The notes beneath the pieces were generated by a model. It ran no database searches. It had not been told where the DNA came from and saw only the letters and a program-made list of their open reading frames with translations. A stretch of DNA of 64,000 bases from Apus apus. Lineage: Eukaryota > Chordata > Aves > Apodiformes > Apodidae. Within the stretch, counting starts at the first letter, position 1. Each line of letters begins with the position of its first letter. The stretch covers positions 17,803,001-17,867,000 of the forward strand of contig NC_067290.1 of assembly GCF_020740795.1 (NCBI RefSeq), written 5' to 3'. Position numbers and translations under genes: made by a program. Positions 59,911 through 64,000 of the stretch are shown one piece after another.

Positions 59911-62115
59911 TTTTGTCTTGGGTGATGCTGAGTGGGCAGGAGCAGAGGTAAGTCCTTCATGTCACACAGACTTCTCTTTGACCTAAAACAGATTTGCTTA
60001 CCGGGCTTGTCATGGCTGGACAGAAGACACACAAGACAGGAGCATGTGAGTGATCAGGAGTTTTATGCCTTGGATGCTGCAGTTATTTTACTTGGTTATA
60101 AATATTTGGACAGACTGAAATCAGAGGTGATCACAAATGTTTGAGTGAGCCCCAAAGCCAGCCTTGAGAGATGGAGGAAACTTCCCAAGCACCAACCACC
60201 TGAGGAAATTGCATTGGGGCTGGGTCTGCAATCTCCTGACTTCTGATTTTGACATTGCAATTGAAAAGCAACCAACACAGTCAGGTGCACTATTCTTGTA
60301 GTTGAACATTACAAGAGGATAAAAGCTATACCCTGAAAGTGAATAATTAATTGGATCACAGATCTTGCCCCAGATGTACTAGAAAGAGAAGCCTGGCATC
60401 ATCTTTAATGGGACCTACATTTCGTTCAAGATACCAATGTCAATCGAATAGACAGAGTTCAGGCTGGTTGTTCCCCAGTCCACCTTCACTGCATGCTAAA
60501 TACAGCTCAACTTCTGCACTGGCTTCTCCTAAACCTCAGGAGAAGGCTTGGGCCAGATCAGCAAGTCACAGTCTCCTGCATCCAGAAACATTTCTGAAGG
60601 GCAGAGGATGAATTAGCAAAGACTGGAAGTCTTTCCTCTAGTTGGATCCTTAGCTCACTCACAGGAAAACAGCCTCTGCCAGCACAGGGATGGGAATCTC
60701 CTGGAAGCCCCCCAGCCCCAGCCTGCTCATGGCTCCCAACCCGGCTGAGGGGCACAGATGCCCCCTCTGCCATCCTCAGCTGCTTCCCCATTGCTCTCCA
60801 GAGGTGTTCCCCTCCTCTGCTCTCCCTTTTCCCAGCTCGCTGCTCACCCGGGATGACAAGGTTTGTTGCTCTGAGTCATCCTCACTGTCGCTGCTCCACT
60901 GCCGGCCCCGCTCTGAGCAGCACGAACATGCCTGCTTCCAGTTTGCACACCATGGGAAAGCAGTTGAAAGGAAGTGCAGTCCCATGGAGAGAGCCAGCAC
61001 TGGGTCGATCTGTCTCACAAACTCTAATTTGAAGAGTTATCCCCGGCCTTTACACACAGGGATGGATTTGGCTCTCCAGATGCATTTGCTCCGTCACTAT
61101 TGCAAGCCCTGTGATGTGTGCATGGCAAAGCCTGCCCTTGCACTTTCAGTGAAGGTTCCTGCAGGCATTGGAGAACAGCCCTGGGGTTAACCACACTTGC
61201 AGAGGTTTGTCAGACCTCTCCAACGGTCCTGCACACTGCCATGTCATTGCACCCATTTTAAATCTGCTTCCTAAGGCTCCACTTTCAAGATAGAAGTTTC
61301 CTTCTTTATCTAACTGATATTGTATTCTTCTGCCTCTCTCCGGCAGGCAGAGATGCACCTCAGTGCCTTGGTAGGGATCTCTGTGGACAGAAATGAGTAC
61401 ATTATTATATTTTTGGTGCTGTTCCTCTCACTTAGATGTAGAGAAAGTTTGATCTCCTAAAGTTAAGAAAACTCAGTCAACAAAGTTTTAAATCTCCCTA
61501 TAGCGAGACTTGTTCTGCTTATTTATAGTGACATGTGAACTACCTCCTATTCATAAGGTATTTCTAGCAGTGATCTGTAAAGCAGGGACCCTTGAGTCCT
61601 AACACACTGAAATGAACACCCACATTCATTTGTACATCAACCACTGTGTGCAGCCCAGCAAGTGCTGGAGGGATGGGAGATCTGTACCAGACCAGCTCTG
61701 AGGGCTGTCATGGAACAGCAGAGCAATGAAGAACCAGCCTACTCAGGTCATCTCACCCCTCCTAAACACACCAAACTGTGCTCACCATTTCCTTTAGCAA
61801 AGGGTGTTTCCTGGTGCCTGAAAGTTTAGAGTCCATCTTGAACACTTATAGGAATCTACATTTTTGAAGGTACAAAGCAACTGCCTTCCAAACTGCAGAC
61901 CCTTTCTCCACATCCCAAGCAAAGCACCCTGATTTAAAAGTTGCCCATCTATTTATCCACAGAAGAAAACTCAGGAAAAACAGCTCAGTCCATGGGATGA
62001 AGCCTGTCCTCCTTCCACAGAACTTCAGCTGCAACTCAACATGAAGGAGAAGAGAGCAGAGTCTGAGTCACTTACAAGTTTCTCTTCCTTGAGGTTGCTA
62101 CAGATATGATAAACC

Positions 62116-62158
62116 TTTTTGTTTGTTTGTGGTTTTGGGGTGTTTTTGTTTGTTTGTA
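62116..62158. repeat. TTTG-rich simple repeat
   Basis: Two short (TTTG)n runs separated by 'tggttttggggtg'. Low-complexity G/T sequence. Confidence 0.75.
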
Positions 62159-64000
62159 CTTCCAAAATTTAATATATCTATTATTAATCTGGAATATTAA
62201 CTCCCAATCCTATAATAAAATTACTCAAGCATTTCAAGCCATCTCAGAGGCTTGCAAAATCCCTGCAAGTCACTAATTAAGACACGCTGCAAAAGTTGTT
62301 TGGTAAAATTTACAGTCAGGTTTCATATTCTTTTTAGAAAGGACAGACTAGAAATGTATGCAACAGAAAACAGAAGCTAATGAATTTGGAGAATATTCAG
62401 TATGGAGAGTGCATTTAACAAGTGGGAGTAATAACATGAACAGTGCTTTGAGATAACAGGCCATTTAAATTCAGATTTATAAAAGCCACAGACTGCTCTG
62501 CAGTCATCTACAGCTAAGATGTTGTTTCCCTAAGGGCACAATCCTGAACACTCAGGGATACAATTTTTCAAGTGGAAGACATCTGACATGGTTCTCCCAG
62601 GTTGTGACATCCAGTGAAGAGAGGCCCTGGGAAAGCACCTCAGGAGTGTGGAAATATGGTGTGGATCTGCATCTCCTCAGGCTGAAGATGTCTACAGTGT
62701 GGTCTCCTCAGAGCTAAGGATTGCCCCTAGGCTGGTTAGACTTCAAATAACAGAAGCTCCTGTCTGGATAGACACAACTCTGGTAAGGGCCAGTGCCCAG
62801 ACTGCACTTAATGGTTGACATAAGCAAATACTAAAAATTAAATAAAGAAACTTATTAATAACACATCTGGCACCTTGGGGCTTTATGCCAAGATTTTTTG
62901 CCAGTTGGAGTATCTGGAGCTCTCATCAGCAGTTACAGCAAAACCAGCCCCGTGTGACAGGATCCAGACCTGATTATTTCCACAACTGGAAGATGAGTTT
63001 TGTAAGGATAAATTCTACATCCAGCAGGGCTCAGGTTCTGGTGCCCAGCCAGTTCGTAAAGCCTTATAAAGCCTCTTCTTTTCCTCCATACATGGCTGAA
63101 CCAGATCTGGCATGTGATGAAAACAGTGAATCCCCTCCCTAAGCCAGCCAACACAAATAATTTAATTCCTGGTCTGCCAGTGGCTGTATTTTAGCATTGT
63201 CTCACCAGACCTAGAGCTGAAGGAAATTTGGACAGCCATCATTATAGCTGTGTAACACCACATCCTGGCTTTTGATCTCCAGCACTGGCGTAAATAAGGT
63301 CCTCAGGGACCAGAAGTCCCTTGGGGAAGTGTTTCTGTGGCCCACATCAAACACTGCTGGGAAGCATAGCTCCAGCCTTTCGTATTATCTCGTGTTTCCA
63401 GTTGCTTGCAGTGTTACAATGCCAGTGATTTATTCATTTATGTATTTCACCCTTTGCACACAATTTGTAATGCAGAGAACAAGCAAGATGCAACCATGTT
63501 GTGGCTACAAGTATTGTGAGTTTTGGGGGGCACCACCATGTGCTTAGCATGGTGAAGGATGGTTCCCCTTGCCTCCCAGAGCAACCAGGCAAGCACTAGC
63601 ATCACTCCTTAGGTCCACAAGACACACCAGAAGCTGGAAGAAGGTGCAGCAGGGAAGAGGCTTCCTCTGACAGCAGGACATCAAGGCTGGGCAGAAGTGA
63701 AAGGGCAAGAGGACACCACAGTAATCTGTGATGAAATTCAGGAATTTCCTGGGATTTTCCCTAATGGACTGATGAGAATCACTAAGACATGAAGGAAGTC
63801 TTGCAATGCTCCTGACCCTTGGACTGCAGTAGCTACTCTTTATTAGTCCAGTGCTGCAAGAAGAAATTAGTCTGGTAGATGTATCATTTCGCCCTATTTA
63901 CACCAGAAGTACCTCAAGCCTTTTTCTCTTCCCTGCAGCAGAAACAGACCCTGGTGGACACAGTTCTCATTCAGAAAATCTCTCTGGAAGAGCCCTGGCC

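Larger units (their letters stand above)
58740..64000. other. Gene desert, end of window
   Basis: No gene, RNA gene or further transposon recognised. Contains an octamer-bearing AT-rich patch at 59.8 kb and a TTTG-rich simple repeat at 62.12 kb. Open frames near 60.7-61.2 kb are GC-driven and unmatched. Confidence 0.55.

Noticed and set aside
1-64000. Search for retroviral genes, tRNAs, rRNAs, CRISPR arrays or a multi-gene novel system
   Set aside because: No reverse transcriptase core, envelope-like frame, tRNA cloverleaf motif, rRNA block or regular spacer-repeat array was recognised. The window is an ordinary vertebrate locus with two known genes.

Overview
This window is animal (vertebrate) nuclear DNA, almost certainly from a bird. 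Two protein genes are recognisable: GPR27, which is intact and single-exon on the + strand, and PROK2, which has three exons on the - strand. Their order and convergent orientation match the amniote EIF4E3-GPR27-PROK2-RYBP neighbourhood as I recall it. The main recognisable transposon relics are CR1 LINE fragments, the dominant element of bird genomes. Repeat density is low, and both promoters are GC-rich CpG islands in otherwise AT-moderate DNA. I cannot name the species.

Layout. 1-4.2 kb: non-coding flank with one probable ancient interspersed repeat. 4.2-7.2 kb: CpG island, polypurine-rich 5' region, the 380-codon GPR27 reading frame and an AU-rich 3' UTR. 7.2-16.6 kb: non-coding spacer. 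16.6-25.65 kb: PROK2 on the - strand. Its coding exons are 25486-25563, 21654-21779 and 18225-18350, all joined in phase 0. It has a TATA-containing CpG-island promoter, and a degenerate GC-rich minisatellite lies on each side of exon 1. 26.2-64 kb: no gene found. This corresponds to the gene-poor interval upstream of PROK2 and holds CR1 fragments, simple repeats and several AT-rich, motif-dense blocks that could be conserved regulatory elements.

Function. GPR27 is an orphan class A receptor of the SREB family (GPR27/GPR85/GPR173). PROK2 encodes a secreted cysteine-rich peptide that acts on PROKR1 and PROKR2 in circadian output and olfactory/GnRH neuron development. The two genes are neighbours but are not known to act in one pathway. 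I found no operon, CRISPR array, tRNA, rRNA, retroviral gene or other unusual multi-gene system. The most interesting leads are the minisatellites flanking PROK2 exon 1, PROK2's PROK1-like C-terminal tail, the GPR85-like second extracellular loop of this GPR27, the repeat architecture of the GPR27 promoter, and the candidate regulatory blocks in the desert. No alignment was run. Family assignments rest on recognised motifs and remembered human sequences.
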